Source: Opitutaceae bacterium
GTDB lineage: Bacteria > Verrucomicrobiota > Verrucomicrobiia > Opitutales > Opitutaceae
Reading direction: 5' to 3'
Length of the DNA stretch: 51,169 bases
NCBI GenBank assembly: GCA_003151515.1
Contig: PLXS01000032.1
Coordinates: 1-51,169, forward strand
Below the pieces are notes generated by a model. The model was given only the letters and a program-made list of their open reading frames with translations, searched no databases and was not told where the DNA came from. Positions within the stretch are counted from its first letter, which is position 1, and every line of letters starts with the position of its first letter. Of the stretch, positions 1 to 7,962 are shown piece by piece. Both the position numbers and the translations under genes were made by a program.

Positions 1-11
1 CATTATGCTGA

Positions 12-275
12 ATGCGGTATAAAGGGATCTCCTTCACCCACGACATGTGGGCGCGCATCGAGGCGCGCTGCCGCGACCTGAAGTTCGGGCGAAGCCAGTA
101 CTTCCAGATGCTGGCTGAGTGGGACCTGCACTTCCTGCCCGAGATACACGCGCACAAGTCCGACGGGAAATGGCACTTCTACCCCGAGCCGGGCGCGGCG
201 GCCCAGGAGCGGGAGCACCTGCGCGCGGCCGAGGACCCGGCGCCGGGTCCCCGGCCGCGCCGCCGACGCCGCTAG
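12..275 (+). CDS. small basic protein, possible ribbon-helix-helix DNA-binding protein
   Basis: An 87-residue reading frame that begins right after an in-frame TGA (bases 9-11), so it is not cut by the window edge at this start. Residues 3-45 have the pattern of a short beta strand followed by two amphipathic helices (GISFTHDMWARIEARC, then FGRSQYFQMLAEWDL), which resembles MetJ/Arc-type ribbon-helix-helix proteins. The tail is Pro/Arg-rich and probably disordered. The function is not known. If it is an RHH protein it would bind DNA as a dimer. No toxin partner is visible next to it; the next gene is a GNAT acetyltransferase 44 bases downstream. RHH/GNAT pairs are known as toxin-antitoxin modules, but the similarity here is too weak to claim one. 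Confidence 0.5.
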   Translation: MRYKGISFTHDMWARIEARCRDLKFGRSQYFQMLAEWDLHFLPEIHAHKSDGKWHFYPEPGAAAQEREHLRAAEDPAPGPRPRRRRR

Positions 276-319
276 GGGGCGCGAGGCGGGGCTTGGCGCG
301 GGCCGCAGCGCTGTCAATC

Positions 320-760
320 ATGGCCCCCGTGCAGATAGCCGAGCTCACCATAGAGCGGTGGCCTGACGTGCTCTCCCTCATGGGGCGCACGCACGGGATC
401 TGCGTGCGCGAGGCCGATTCCGCCGAGCGCGTGGCCGCGTACCTGCGGCGCAACCCCGGCATGAGCTTCGTCGCGCTGCACGAGGGCCGTGTCGTCGGCT
501 GCGCCATGTGCGGCCACGACGGGCGCCGCGGCTACCTGAACCACGTCTTGGTCGACGCCGCGCACCGGCGGGCGGGCATCGCGACGGCCCTCGTGACCCG
601 CTGCCTCGACAGGCTCGAGGAGCAGGGGATCCTCAAGTGCCACCTGGACGTCCTTGCGACCAACGAGGTCGGGAAGGCCTTCTGGGCGGGCCGCGGCTGG
701 AAGCGGCGAGACGACGTGCAGAAGTTCTCGTTCATAAGGTCCGATAACCCTAATGCGTAG
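320..760 (+). CDS. GNAT family N-acetyltransferase
   Basis: This 146-residue protein is a single GNAT domain, which would transfer an acetyl group from acetyl-CoA to an amine of a small molecule or protein. The acetyl-CoA pyrophosphate loop is visible at residues 77-92 (LVDAAHRRAGIATALV; R84-A-G86-I-A88 fits the Q/RxxGxG/A motif). The C-terminal strand and helix (NEVGKAFWAGRGW) is also typical of RimI-like members. The ATG at 320 gives the usual family length; the frame stays open upstream to 119, but that part is Arg/Pro-rich without domain similarity. The substrate cannot be told. The following Hpt gene starts inside its last codons, so the two may be co-transcribed. Confidence 0.85.
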   Translation: MAPVQIAELTIERWPDVLSLMGRTHGICVREADSAERVAAYLRRNPGMSFVALHEGRVVGCAMCGHDGRRGYLNHVLVDAAHRRAGIATALVTRCLDRLEEQGILKCHLDVLATNEVGKAFWAGRGWKRRDDVQKFSFIRSDNPNA

Positions 761-1247
761 GCCGGGCGGAGCAGCACTGGCGATCGGCGCCCCCCTTGCG
801 CCGGCCGCAGGGAAGCCGCCGTGGCCTCAGCGGCCCTCTCCGCGGGCCCGCGTCTCCCCTCCCCTGACAATTAATCGGTTGCCGCCGGACGCAATCTCGG
901 CGCCAATCAAGGACGTGAGCCAGCCGCCGCCCAACGACGCATTGAGGGACCTCTCGTCGTTCCTGGGCGACACGGCGACCAAGGAGATCGTGCAGGTGTT
1001 CCTCGCCGACTTCCCCGCAACGATCGAGAAGATGGTCACGAGCGGCCAGGAGGACCAGCTGAGGCTGGCCCACAGCCTCAAGAGCAGCGCCCTGCACATG
1101 GGGTCCGAGGGGCTTTCTAAGCGCATGGCCGAGCTCGAGGACCGGCTGTCGCGCCCGGGCGGGGCCGTGGTGCCCGGCGAGTTGGCCGAGGCGATGTCGG
1201 ACTTCGAGGCCTTCGCGAGCGACCTGAGGAAGTACGCCTCCGCCTAG
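753..1247 (+). CDS. orphan Hpt (histidine phosphotransfer) domain protein
   Basis: Residues 62-164 form a histidine phosphotransfer domain, a four-helix bundle that relays phosphate between receiver domains. The phosphorylated histidine should be H107 in AHSLKSSALHMG, the standard HxLKGSS-type site. There is no kinase domain, so it must receive phosphate from a hybrid kinase encoded elsewhere. The first 45 residues are Pro/Arg-rich and unlike a domain. The start is uncertain: ATG 753 overlaps the acetyltransferase gene by 8 bases, while TTG 879 would give about 122 residues and leave the domain intact. The convergent NarL-type response regulator at 1264-1935 is a possible but unproven partner. 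Confidence 0.8.
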   Translation: MRRPGGAALAIGAPLAPAAGKPPWPQRPSPRARVSPPLTINRLPPDAISAPIKDVSQPPPNDALRDLSSFLGDTATKEIVQVFLADFPATIEKMVTSGQEDQLRLAHSLKSSALHMGSEGLSKRMAELEDRLSRPGGAVVPGELAEAMSDFEAFASDLRKYASA

Positions 1248-1263
1248 CGGGGCGCCAGGCGCG

Positions 1264-1935
1264 TCAGGATTTCACGATCCCGGCCTGGATGCACCAGCGC
1301 ACGAGGCTCGCGACCTCCTTGACGTTGATCTTGTCCATGATGTTCGCGCGGTGCTTCTCGACCGTGCGCACGCTCAGGCCAAGCCGGTCAGCGATCTCCT
1401 TGGACGAGAAGCCCTCGGCCACCAGGCGCGCGACCTCGATCTCGCGGCCGGAGAGGGTCTCGACGGCATTGATCGTGGTCACGGGCGGCCCGGTCTTGAC
1501 CTCCGGCTCGACCCTGGGCTGCGCGCCCGCCGTCGCCTTGGGCGGGACGTGGGCCGCGAAGAACATGCCGCCCCCTACGACCGACTCGATCGCCTCAAGC
1601 ACGTAGTTGAGCGGGGCGCTCTTGTCCACGAACCCGTGGACGCCCTGCGCGATCAGCCGCCCCGGGAGGTCGCCGTCGGGGTGCCCCGTCAGCACGAGTA
1701 CGCGCGTCGCCGGAAGCTTCGCGCGGATCTCGCGGACGACCTCGAGCCCGTGCATCCCCGGCAGGTACAGGTCGACGATCGCCAGGCCTGGCGGTTCCTT
1801 CAGGCAGAAGTCCAGCCCCGACTTCCCGTCCTTGAACGCGCCGGTGACCACGATCCCGCGCACCCTGCTCAAGGCCGAAGACAGCATCTGCCTGAACACC
1901 GCCTCATCATCGATAATGACAGTCCGGACAGGCAC
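1264..1935 (-). CDS. NarL/LuxR-family response regulator
   Basis: The protein has a receiver domain at residues 3-120 and a LuxR-type helix-turn-helix at about 158-215. In the receiver I see the acidic pair DDE (9-11), the phosphoacceptor D55 in IVDLYLPGMHG, T83 and K105. The HTH segment (LSGREIEVARLVAEG, SSKEIADRLGLSVRTVEKHR) is textbook. It would bind DNA when phosphorylated and control transcription. I chose GTG 1935 because the receiver starts at once (VPVRTVIIDDE). The longer frame to 2019 adds 28 unrelated residues and runs into the divergent membrane-protein gene. No cognate kinase is adjacent; an Hpt gene converges on it. Confidence 0.9.
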   Translation of the reverse strand: MPVRTVIIDDEAVFRQMLSSALSRVRGIVVTGAFKDGKSGLDFCLKEPPGLAIVDLYLPGMHGLEVVREIRAKLPATRVLVLTGHPDGDLPGRLIAQGVHGFVDKSAPLNYVLEAIESVVGGGMFFAAHVPPKATAGAQPRVEPEVKTGPPVTTINAVETLSGREIEVARLVAEGFSSKEIADRLGLSVRTVEKHRANIMDKINVKEVASLVRWCIQAGIVKS

Positions 1936-2029
1936 AGTGGCGCGAGCGTAGCGGCGCGGCCGCCCTGCGCAAGCGCAACGCAGTTGAACATGTTTGTTTC
2001 CGGCGGTGGCATGCCCCAAGCTCCCACCC

Positions 2030-2398
2030 GTGAATGCACTGGCGCTCCTGGCCCCACTCTTCCTGATCTTCGAGATCTGGCAGTTGGTGATGTGCGAGCG
2101 CTACCTGGGCATCAAGCAGATCGCCCGGGGCTCCGACCCGCGCGAGATGGGCCCGAGCGAGCCCGTCTCGTTCCTGTGGACCTTTACGATCGCCCTCTAC
2201 GCCATGTGGACCCTCGCGCTCCTAGCGACCCCGGGCACCCGGGGCCCGGCGGCCGGCCTCGTCGTGACGACCCTCGTGGGCTACGCCTTCCGGCGCAACT
2301 GTGGTCTCAACAGGGTCCTCATCATCCTCACCTTCGAGGGGTCCATCCGCATCGTGTTCGTGGGCGCCCTCGCGTTCGCGGCATGGCGCCGACTCTAG
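2030..2398 (+). CDS. small integral membrane protein, function unknown
   Basis: This 122-residue hydrophobic protein has about four predicted membrane segments: near residues 2-20 (LALLAPLFLIFEIWQLVM), 46-66, 71-88 and 96-117. I do not recognise a family. The GTG at 2030 places the first membrane helix right at the N-terminus; an in-frame TTG at 1994 would add 12 residues and is less likely. It is followed after two bases by the AmpD-like amidase gene, which overlaps the next membrane/coiled-coil gene by four bases, so the three probably form one operon concerned with the envelope. That last point is inference. Confidence 0.7.
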   Translation: MNALALLAPLFLIFEIWQLVMCERYLGIKQIARGSDPREMGPSEPVSFLWTFTIALYAMWTLALLATPGTRGPAAGLVVTTLVGYAFRRNCGLNRVLIILTFEGSIRIVFVGALAFAAWRRL

Positions 2399-2400
2399 GG

Positions 2401-2949
2401 ATGGCCTTCGCGCGCATTGAGTGGTTCTCGCCCAACCGGGACCCTGCGGCGCACGAGCGCCTCGGCGCCCTCTTCCACCACAGCGGGATGGGGTTCGACG
2501 AGACGATTGCCCGCATGCTCGACCCCGCGAGCCGGGTGAGCTACCATTGCCTGATCGGCCTCGACGGGACGCGCTGCACGCTCGTCCCAGACGAGCAGGT
2601 CGCCTGGCACGCGGGCTCCTCGCGCTTCCTGGGCCGCGAGCGCTGCAACGACTTCCTGCTGGGGATCGCGTTCGCGGGCGACACCCACCTCGCCCCTCTC
2701 ACCGAGGAGCAGGTCTGCTCGGCCCTCGAGTGGCTGGGCGAGCGCTGGGAGCCCCTGGGATGGGACGCAGCGCGGGTAGTCGACCACCGGCAGGTGTCGC
2801 CGGGGCGAAAGCGCGACCTCGACCCCGCCCAGTGGGACCGCCTCTACTCGGAGATCCTGTCGCGCTTCGGCTCGGGTCGAGGCGCAAGCGTTTCCGGGTT
2901 GAAATCCCGGCCTACCGGGGACAGAAATGCTTGGCCCCCGCCACGATGA
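2401..2949 (+). CDS. AmpD-like N-acetylmuramoyl-L-alanine amidase
   Basis: This 182-residue protein is a zinc amidase of the Amidase_2 family, which cleaves the bond between N-acetylmuramic acid and L-alanine in peptidoglycan or its recycled fragments. Visible features are FHHSGMG (H26/H27, first zinc ligand), SYHCLIGLDGTRCTLV, the substrate-binding VAWHAGSS around H70, and DHRQVSPGRKRDLDP, which supplies H129 and D139 as the remaining ligands. There is no signal peptide, so a cytoplasmic AmpD-type recycling role fits. ATG 2401 starts directly ahead of the domain; ATG 2383 would add six residues and overlap the upstream gene. Its stop codon overlaps the start of the next gene (ATGA). Confidence 0.9.
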   Translation: MAFARIEWFSPNRDPAAHERLGALFHHSGMGFDETIARMLDPASRVSYHCLIGLDGTRCTLVPDEQVAWHAGSSRFLGRERCNDFLLGIAFAGDTHLAPLTEEQVCSALEWLGERWEPLGWDAARVVDHRQVSPGRKRDLDPAQWDRLYSEILSRFGSGRGASVSGLKSRPTGDRNAWPPPR

Positions 2950-4217
2950 ATCTTCCCAGCGATACGCCGAGGCTACCCAAATGGATTTTCCTGACCGGCG
3001 ACGCAGCCCTGCTGGCCACGGCATGGATCATCTACGACCAATCCGGCCGCCCGTTCACGGGGATGCCGCTGCTCGCCTTCGCGGCGTGCGTCATCGTCGC
3101 CGTGGTGATCGGGGTGATCCCGTTCGTCTCGGACTACGCGCGCCGGCAGGACGAGGCGCTCGACGACCGCCAGCGCTCGCTCCAGGCCCTTTCCGTCACG
3201 GTCGCGGCGTCGGCCGAGCAGATCGCAATCGCGGCGACGGGGCTCCAGGGGATCGCCGAGGCCGCACAGGAGAACTTCGCCAAGTCGGAGTCCCTCTCCA
3301 AGGCGATCGGCGAGAGGATCGCGGAGCTCAAGGCCGCGCTCGAGGGCTCGAGGAAAGACGGCGGCGAATCCGCGTCGAAGCTCGAATCCGCGGCCAAGGC
3401 GATCGCCTCCTCCGTCGGCGGCGTCGAGTCCGCGGTTTCCAAGGCGGCCCATGCCGCCCAGGAAAACGCGGGCAGGGCCGAAGCCCTCACGAAGCAGGTC
3501 CTTGAGAAGCTGGCCGAGCTTCGAGCGCTCGAGGCGGGCTCAAAAAAGGACCAGGCGGACGTTGTCTCCAGGCTTGAGGCCGTGGCGAAGCGGCTGGCCG
3601 AGGCGGCCGCCTCCAGGCCGGCGGCTGCCGAGCCTCTGCCCGTTGTCGCACCCGAGGTGCCGCCGGTGCTGCCGGACAGGATCGTGGAGATCAAGCCCGC
3701 GGTCGCTTCGTCGTACTCGCCCTTTGGCGCCTCCGCGACGCCCGCGGCAGCGGAGGCGCAGGTCGCGCCCGCCGCAACCCCGGCTCCCGAGGCGGCCCCT
3801 GCGCCGGCGCCCCGCAAGAGAGGCCCAAGGAAGGCGGCCGCCGCCCAGCCGCCGCCCCAGCCGGAGGCCAAGCCCGAGCCCGAGCCCAAGCCCAAGCCCG
3901 CGGAGAGCGAAAGCCAGCTTTCCCCGCCCGAGGTCGCGGAGCCCGCCGTGTCGGCGGACGGGTCGACGCGGCTCGTCGTCACGGCCTACATCGGGATCGG
4001 CAACCGCCTCTTCATCCGCGGCGAAGGCCCGGGCCTGAGCTGGGACCGGGGCGTTCCCCTCTCCTTCGTCTCGATCGGCAAGTGGCGCTGGGAGACGGCC
4101 GAGGCCACGAAGGCCGTCAGGTTCAAGCTCTACAAGAACGACGAGGCGGAGTGCTCGGCCTTGGGGGAGCTCACCGTGGAGCCGGGCGCGCAGCAGGACC
4201 TTACCGCTGTCTTTTAG
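2946..4217 (+). CDS. membrane-anchored coiled-coil protein with C-terminal beta-rich domain
   Basis: The protein is 423 residues. Two membrane helices lie at about residues 12-30 and 40-62. A long Ala/Glu/Lys-rich helical region at about 66-230 probably forms a coiled coil and contains two similar blocks (AAQEN.AKSESLSKAIGERIAELKA, and a second built around AAQENAGRAEALTKQVLEKL). A Pro/Ala/Lys-rich linker occupies about 235-335. The last 83 residues (341-423) form a compact domain (YIGIGNRLFIRGEG, GLSWDRGVPLSFVSIGKW, FKLYKND) that looks like a beta-sandwich related to carbohydrate-binding modules. From memory, this domain recurs in Opitutaceae. A structural or sensory role in the envelope is only a guess. 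The final 17 bases overlap the convergent response-regulator gene. Confidence 0.75.
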   Translation: MNLPSDTPRLPKWIFLTGDAALLATAWIIYDQSGRPFTGMPLLAFAACVIVAVVIGVIPFVSDYARRQDEALDDRQRSLQALSVTVAASAEQIAIAATGLQGIAEAAQENFAKSESLSKAIGERIAELKAALEGSRKDGGESASKLESAAKAIASSVGGVESAVSKAAHAAQENAGRAEALTKQVLEKLAELRALEAGSKKDQADVVSRLEAVAKRLAEAAASRPAAAEPLPVVAPEVPPVLPDRIVEIKPAVASSYSPFGASATPAAAEAQVAPAATPAPEAAPAPAPRKRGPRKAAAAQPPPQPEAKPEPEPKPKPAESESQLSPPEVAEPAVSADGSTRLVVTAYIGIGNRLFIRGEGPGLSWDRGVPLSFVSIGKWRWETAEATKAVRFKLYKNDEAECSALGELTVEPGAQQDLTAVF

Positions 4218-4827
4218 CCGCCATGCGCCGCCCAGGGGGCGTGGCCTTCTCCTCTAGCGCCTCCTTCTTCAGGCGCTCCAGCTCCGGCAGGACCACCCGT
4301 TGGTAGCACTCCGGGCACACCGAGTGGCTGATCTCCGTGCCGGTCCTCTCGTTTATGTAGCTCTCGATCTGCTGCCAGTAGTTCTTGTCGTCCCTGATCT
4401 TCTTGCAGTAGGAGCACATCGGCATCATCTCCTCGAGCCGGTGCACCTGCGTAGTATATTTTAGGATACGCTCTGCGACCCGCAGCCGCATCCACAGCGC
4501 CGACAGGTCCGCGGGCTTGGTGAGGAAGTCGTCCACGCCCGCCTCGGCCGCCGCCCGCCGGTTGGCGACGGAATCCCCCCTTCCCGTCAGCAGGATGAAG
4601 TAGACGTAGTCCAGGCCCTGCTGGGAGCGAAACCGGCGGCACAGCCCGAGGCCGTCCATGCCCGGCATCTGCCAGTCGCTAACGACCACGCGGGGCTTCT
4701 CGGCCAGCCAGGCCTTCCACGCCTCGTCGCCGTCGCGCGCCTCGATGACTGCGTGCCCCAGATGCTCCAGGGAGCGCCGAAGCACGGCTCGCGACACATT
4801 GTCGTCTTCGACGGCAAGGACCTTCAT
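4201..4827 (-). CDS. response regulator with C-terminal zinc-binding-like CSYCKK module
   Basis: The protein is 208 residues. Residues 1-125 are a receiver domain: acidic pair D8/D9, phosphoacceptor D51 in VVSDWQMPGMDG, T81 and K104 in FLTKPAD. A short helical linker leads to a second module at 135-180 with C138-x2-C141 (MCSYCKKIRDDKNYW) and C171-x2-C174 (CPECY), plus H168, which could bind a metal. From family knowledge, this tail follows receiver or kinase domains in many environmental bacteria and its function is undefined. There is no DNA-binding domain, so output is likely by protein contact. It is tail-to-tail with the coiled-coil gene, overlapping 17 bases. Confidence 0.88.
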   Translation of the reverse strand: MKVLAVEDDNVSRAVLRRSLEHLGHAVIEARDGDEAWKAWLAEKPRVVVSDWQMPGMDGLGLCRRFRSQQGLDYVYFILLTGRGDSVANRRAAAEAGVDDFLTKPADLSALWMRLRVAERILKYTTQVHRLEEMMPMCSYCKKIRDDKNYWQQIESYINERTGTEISHSVCPECYQRVVLPELERLKKEALEEKATPPGRRMAAKRQR

Positions 4828-4957
4828 GGGTGTCCGGGCATAGGCGATGGGGCGTTGGACTCCGAGCCTAAAGACGACGAGCCCGGCGGCGGCGCAAACG
4901 GGCCGCCCCTTTACGTCCGCGCAAGCCGCTGGCGTTCATTGGGTTGAGCGGACACCC
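4828..4957. repeat. 9-bp inverted repeat flanking the space between divergent genes
   Basis: GGGTGTCCG at 4828-4836 and its exact reverse complement CGGACACCC at 4949-4957 lie 112 bases apart, in the region between the response-regulator gene (minus) and the Cys-rich copper-operon gene (plus). The first copy directly abuts the regulator's start codon. It could be a pair of half-sites for a DNA-binding protein or chance. No other evidence supports a function. Confidence 0.3.
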
Positions 4958-5014
4958 TCAGGCGGCGATAACGGTTGCGCGGGGGCCCGCAAAACCGTAG
5001 GATTGGCCGTTCGC

Positions 5015-5380
5015 ATGAAGCGCATCGCCTGGCTCCTGCTGGCCGTCCTCTGCACGACTTTCGTGCAGGTGCCGCGGCTTGAGCCGCTCAAGGCGCGCTC
5101 GTGCGGGTGCTCGCATTGCAGGGTCCCTGGCTCGTGCGGGATGCCCGGATGCGGGCAGGCGGCGTGCCCGGCAGGCCCGGTGGTCACCACGGCGTGCGAA
5201 CCCTCGCGCGCCGCGACCGTCGAGGCGCGCAGGGAGCGCCCGTCCGGTCCCGCGCGGATGGAATGGCTCGCCCTGCCCGTCAGGCCGGCGCTCCTCCCGA
5301 TCCTGCCGGTCGCCGCGGCGTTCGCCGCCGACGGCCCCCGCGTGCCCCTGTTCAGGGCGCACTGCAGCCTCCTGATCTAG
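5015..5380 (+). CDS. small exported Cys-rich protein at the head of the cus operon
   Basis: This 121-residue protein starts with a basic, hydrophobic signal-like segment (MKRIAWLLLAVLCTTFVQV). Between residues 30 and 61 it has seven cysteines, at 30, 32, 35, 41, 46, 51 and 61, in a Gly/Pro-rich setting (SCGCSHCRVPGSCGMPGC). The rest is Ala/Pro/Arg-rich with a hydrophobic stretch at about 88-103 and one more Cys near the end. I do not recognise a named family. The cysteine cluster and the position 120 bases ahead of cusC suggest a periplasmic copper or silver binder, chaperone or sensor; this is inference. ATG 5015 gives the signal peptide at the N-terminus. Confidence 0.65.
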   Translation: MKRIAWLLLAVLCTTFVQVPRLEPLKARSCGCSHCRVPGSCGMPGCGQAACPAGPVVTTACEPSRAATVEARRERPSGPARMEWLALPVRPALLPILPVAAAFAADGPRVPLFRAHCSLLI

Positions 5381-5400
5381 GCCCCGGGGCCCCGAAGTGT

Positions 5401-5421
5401 GCCCGCGCACGTTGCGCGGGC
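5401..5421 (+). terminator. hairpin between the Cys-rich gene and cusC (possible attenuator)
   Basis: GCCCGCGCA at 5401-5409 pairs perfectly with TGCGCGGGC at 5413-5421 across a three-base loop (the real loop is probably larger). It is followed by TCTTTCC, a poor T-run. The position after the first gene of the operon could reduce read-through into cusCBA or stabilise the upstream message. Confidence 0.4.
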
Positions 5422-5500
5422 TCTTTCCGACCGTTGCGTCGCATCTGCGCCGCCGCGCCCAAGAACGGGCGCGCATGCGTCATCCCGAAAACCAACTCCC

Positions 5501-6811
5501 ATGAAAGCTTTCCACCACATCCTCCCGATCCTCCTAATCCTCTCCGACCCAGGCCTTCGCGCCCAGGCGCCCGCGGACGGCCCGCTCGACATCACGCCGA
5601 AGCTCGTGGACGACCTCATGGCCGAGGCAAACGGGCGCAACCCGACCATCCTCGCCGCGGGAGCGCGCGCCGACGCGGCCGCCGCCGCGGTCGACTCCGT
5701 GCGGACCTGGGAGGACCCCGTCTTCACGCTCGGCGTCTGGGGGTCGACCCCGCGAGGCATGCCGGCGTCGCAGGAGGGCGACATCCTCTACGGGATCGAG
5801 GAAAAGCTACCCCTCTTCGGGCACCCCGATCTCGTCCGGCACGTCGCCGAGGCCAAGGCGACGCGCGATAGGCTGAGCGTCGGCTATGCCCAGGAGGACC
5901 TGCGGCGCGAGATCACGCTCGCCCTCCTCGACATCGCGCTCACGGACCGCGCGGCCGGCCTCGCGGCCGAGGATCTCGACTGGATCGAGACGACCATGGC
6001 GTCGGTCGACAGCCGCTACAGGTCCGGGAAGTCCAGCCAGGTCGAGTGGCTTTCGGTCGAGGCCGAGCGGGCCGAGGCCGCCGAGCAGCTGACGACCGTC
6101 AGGGCGATGCGCGCAAGCCAGGTGGAGCAGGCGGACCGGCTGCTCAGCCGCGACCGCAGCTCGCGCTGGCCCGAGCTAATCCTCCCGGCCCTCGCCGGCC
6201 CCGTCATCTACGACGACCGGATCGTGTCGGCGGCGCTGGCCTTCGCTCCGAAGCTCAAGGTCCTGCGGCAGGAGGCCGTCAGGAACGAGGCCGCGTCCCA
6301 CCTGACCTGGCACATGCGCATGCCCGAGGTCGGCCTCGGCCTCGAGGCGCGCCAGTACAGCGGCGACGCGGGGTTCCGGGAGGGCATGATGACCGTCAAC
6401 CTGAGCCTGCCGTGGGTGAACGGCGCCCGCTACGACAGCGACGTGGCGCGCGACAAGGCCCTCGCGCGGGCGGCCGACCGCGACGCGGACGCCTACGCGA
6501 ACGAGGTGCGCGAGGACGTCCACCACGCGTGCGTCGACCTGGACACCGCCAGGCGCCGGGCGCTGCTCTACCGCGACCAGCTGGTCCCGCTCGCCGAGCA
6601 GGCGCTCGCGAGCGCCCGGGCCGCCTGGGAGAGCAACCAGTCGCGCTTCCAGGACATCCTCGAGGCGCACCGCGCGCTGGTCTCCGACCGCCTCGCCCTG
6701 ACCCAGGCGAGCGCCGACCAGCGCCGCGAGATGGCCGAGCTCACCTTCCTGACGGGCGTGGCGGACCTTGCGTCCGCGTTCGCGCCGAACCCGGTCGCGG
6801 GCCGCCACTAA
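5501..6811 (+). CDS. cusC: TolC-family outer-membrane channel of the Cus efflux system
   Basis: This 436-residue protein begins with a signal peptide (MKAFHHILPILLILSDPGLRAQA). It has the two-repeat, helix-rich organisation of outer-membrane efflux proteins, with long Ala/Glu/Arg helices at about 40-190 and 265-430. In a tripartite pump it forms the outer-membrane and periplasmic tunnel that carries the ion out of the cell. The CusC call rests mainly on gene order, since the adaptor and the HME-type pump follow directly. ATG 5501 is preceded by an A/C-rich leader with no Shine-Dalgarno sequence. The gap to cusB is 31 bases. The frame is open upstream to 5399, but that part lacks signal-peptide character. 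Confidence 0.88.
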   Translation: MKAFHHILPILLILSDPGLRAQAPADGPLDITPKLVDDLMAEANGRNPTILAAGARADAAAAAVDSVRTWEDPVFTLGVWGSTPRGMPASQEGDILYGIEEKLPLFGHPDLVRHVAEAKATRDRLSVGYAQEDLRREITLALLDIALTDRAAGLAAEDLDWIETTMASVDSRYRSGKSSQVEWLSVEAERAEAAEQLTTVRAMRASQVEQADRLLSRDRSSRWPELILPALAGPVIYDDRIVSAALAFAPKLKVLRQEAVRNEAASHLTWHMRMPEVGLGLEARQYSGDAGFREGMMTVNLSLPWVNGARYDSDVARDKALARAADRDADAYANEVREDVHHACVDLDTARRRALLYRDQLVPLAEQALASARAAWESNQSRFQDILEAHRALVSDRLALTQASADQRREMAELTFLTGVADLASAFAPNPVAGRH

Positions 6812-6842
6812 AAGACGCAAACCAACGAACACCCCCTTTAAG

Positions 6843-7958
6843 ATGAACCCTTCCGCCCTCTTCCGCCCCCTTCTCCTCTCCGTCGCCGCGCTGGCGGCCG
6901 CGCCCGCGCCCGCCGACCCGGCGAGCGCCCCGGCATCCGCCAATGCCGAGGCGCAGCCCGGCGAGCTCACGATCCCCGTGGAGCGCCAGAGGCTCTTCGG
7001 CATCACGTACACGACCGTCGCAAGGACGCCCCTGAAGGCCACCATCCGCGCCGTCGGGACCGTCGCCGTCGAGACCCAGCTGCAGTGGGACTGCGTCGCG
7101 CGCCTGGACGGCTATGTCCACGAGCTGCACGTCTCCTCGCCCGGCGACGTCGTCGCCAAGGGCCAGGTCCTCATGGACGTCTACAGCCCGGACCTCGTCG
7201 CCACCGAGAACGAGTTCCTGGACCTCCTGAGGATGCGCGACTCCGCGGTCAAGAGCGGCTCGGCCGTGGCCGAGCAGGACGCCCGCCGCCTGGTCGCCTC
7301 CGCCCGCGAGCGCATGCGCCAGTGGAACGTCTCCGACGCCCAGATCGACTCCCTGGCCCTCTCGAGAAAGGCCAGCGAGTACATGGCGATCGCGTCGCCG
7401 GTAGACGGCGTCGTCTCCGCCATCCCGGTGCGCCAGGGCCGGCGCGTTGCGGCGGGCGACGCCCTGGTGAGCCTAGTCGGGCTCTCGCAGGTCTGGGTCT
7501 GGGTGGACTTCTACCAGGAGGAGATCCCCGTCCTCAGGCCGGGGGCCCGGGTCACGATAAGCGTCTCGGCGTACCCGGGGGCCAGGTTCCCGGGCCAGAT
7601 AGCTCTTGTCGACCCGTTCATCAACGAGGCGACGCGCACCTCCCGGGTGAGGATCGACGTCGAAAACGCCGACATGAGGCTGCGCCCGGACATGTACGTG
7701 GACGTCGATCTCCAGCTGGACCAGGGCGAGGGCCTGACCATTCCCCTCGGCGCCGTGCTCCCCACCGGGCGCCACAACATCGTCTTTGTCGACAAGGGCG
7801 ACGGCCGCCTCGAGCCCCGCTTCGTGGAGCTCGGCCGCAAGTACGGCGAGCGCTACGCGGTCACCCGCGGGCTCTCCGAGAACGAGCGCATCGTGAGCAG
7901 CGCCAACTTCCTGGTCGACGCCGAGTCGAAGGTCCAGGGAGCCCTCAAGTCCTGGTAA
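6843..7958 (+). CDS. cusB: Cus-type periplasmic adaptor (membrane fusion protein)
   Basis: This 371-residue protein has a signal peptide (residues 1-24) and a short Ala/Pro linker. The body follows the HlyD/CusB pattern: a barrel-sandwich strand set (VARLDGYVHELHVSSPGDVVAKGQVLMDVYSPDL), a helical hairpin (about 125-170), the second half of the lipoyl-like domain (IASPVDGVVSAIPVRQGRRV) and a beta-barrel region (VWVWVDFYQEEIPVLRPG). It links the inner-membrane pump to the outer-membrane channel and in CusB also binds Cu(I)/Ag(I). The Met-rich N-terminal metal site of E. coli CusB is not obvious here; the upstream Cys-rich protein might compensate. cusA begins four bases after its stop. Confidence 0.93.
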   Translation: MNPSALFRPLLLSVAALAAAPAPADPASAPASANAEAQPGELTIPVERQRLFGITYTTVARTPLKATIRAVGTVAVETQLQWDCVARLDGYVHELHVSSPGDVVAKGQVLMDVYSPDLVATENEFLDLLRMRDSAVKSGSAVAEQDARRLVASARERMRQWNVSDAQIDSLALSRKASEYMAIASPVDGVVSAIPVRQGRRVAAGDALVSLVGLSQVWVWVDFYQEEIPVLRPGARVTISVSAYPGARFPGQIALVDPFINEATRTSRVRIDVENADMRLRPDMYVDVDLQLDQGEGLTIPLGAVLPTGRHNIVFVDKGDGRLEPRFVELGRKYGERYAVTRGLSENERIVSSANFLVDAESKVQGALKSW

Positions 7959-7962
7959 ACCG

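Noticed and set aside
1..760. RHH/GNAT toxin-antitoxin module from the first two genes
   Set aside because: The RHH similarity is weak, the spacing is 44 bases without coupling, and the acetyltransferase looks RimI-like rather than TacT-like.
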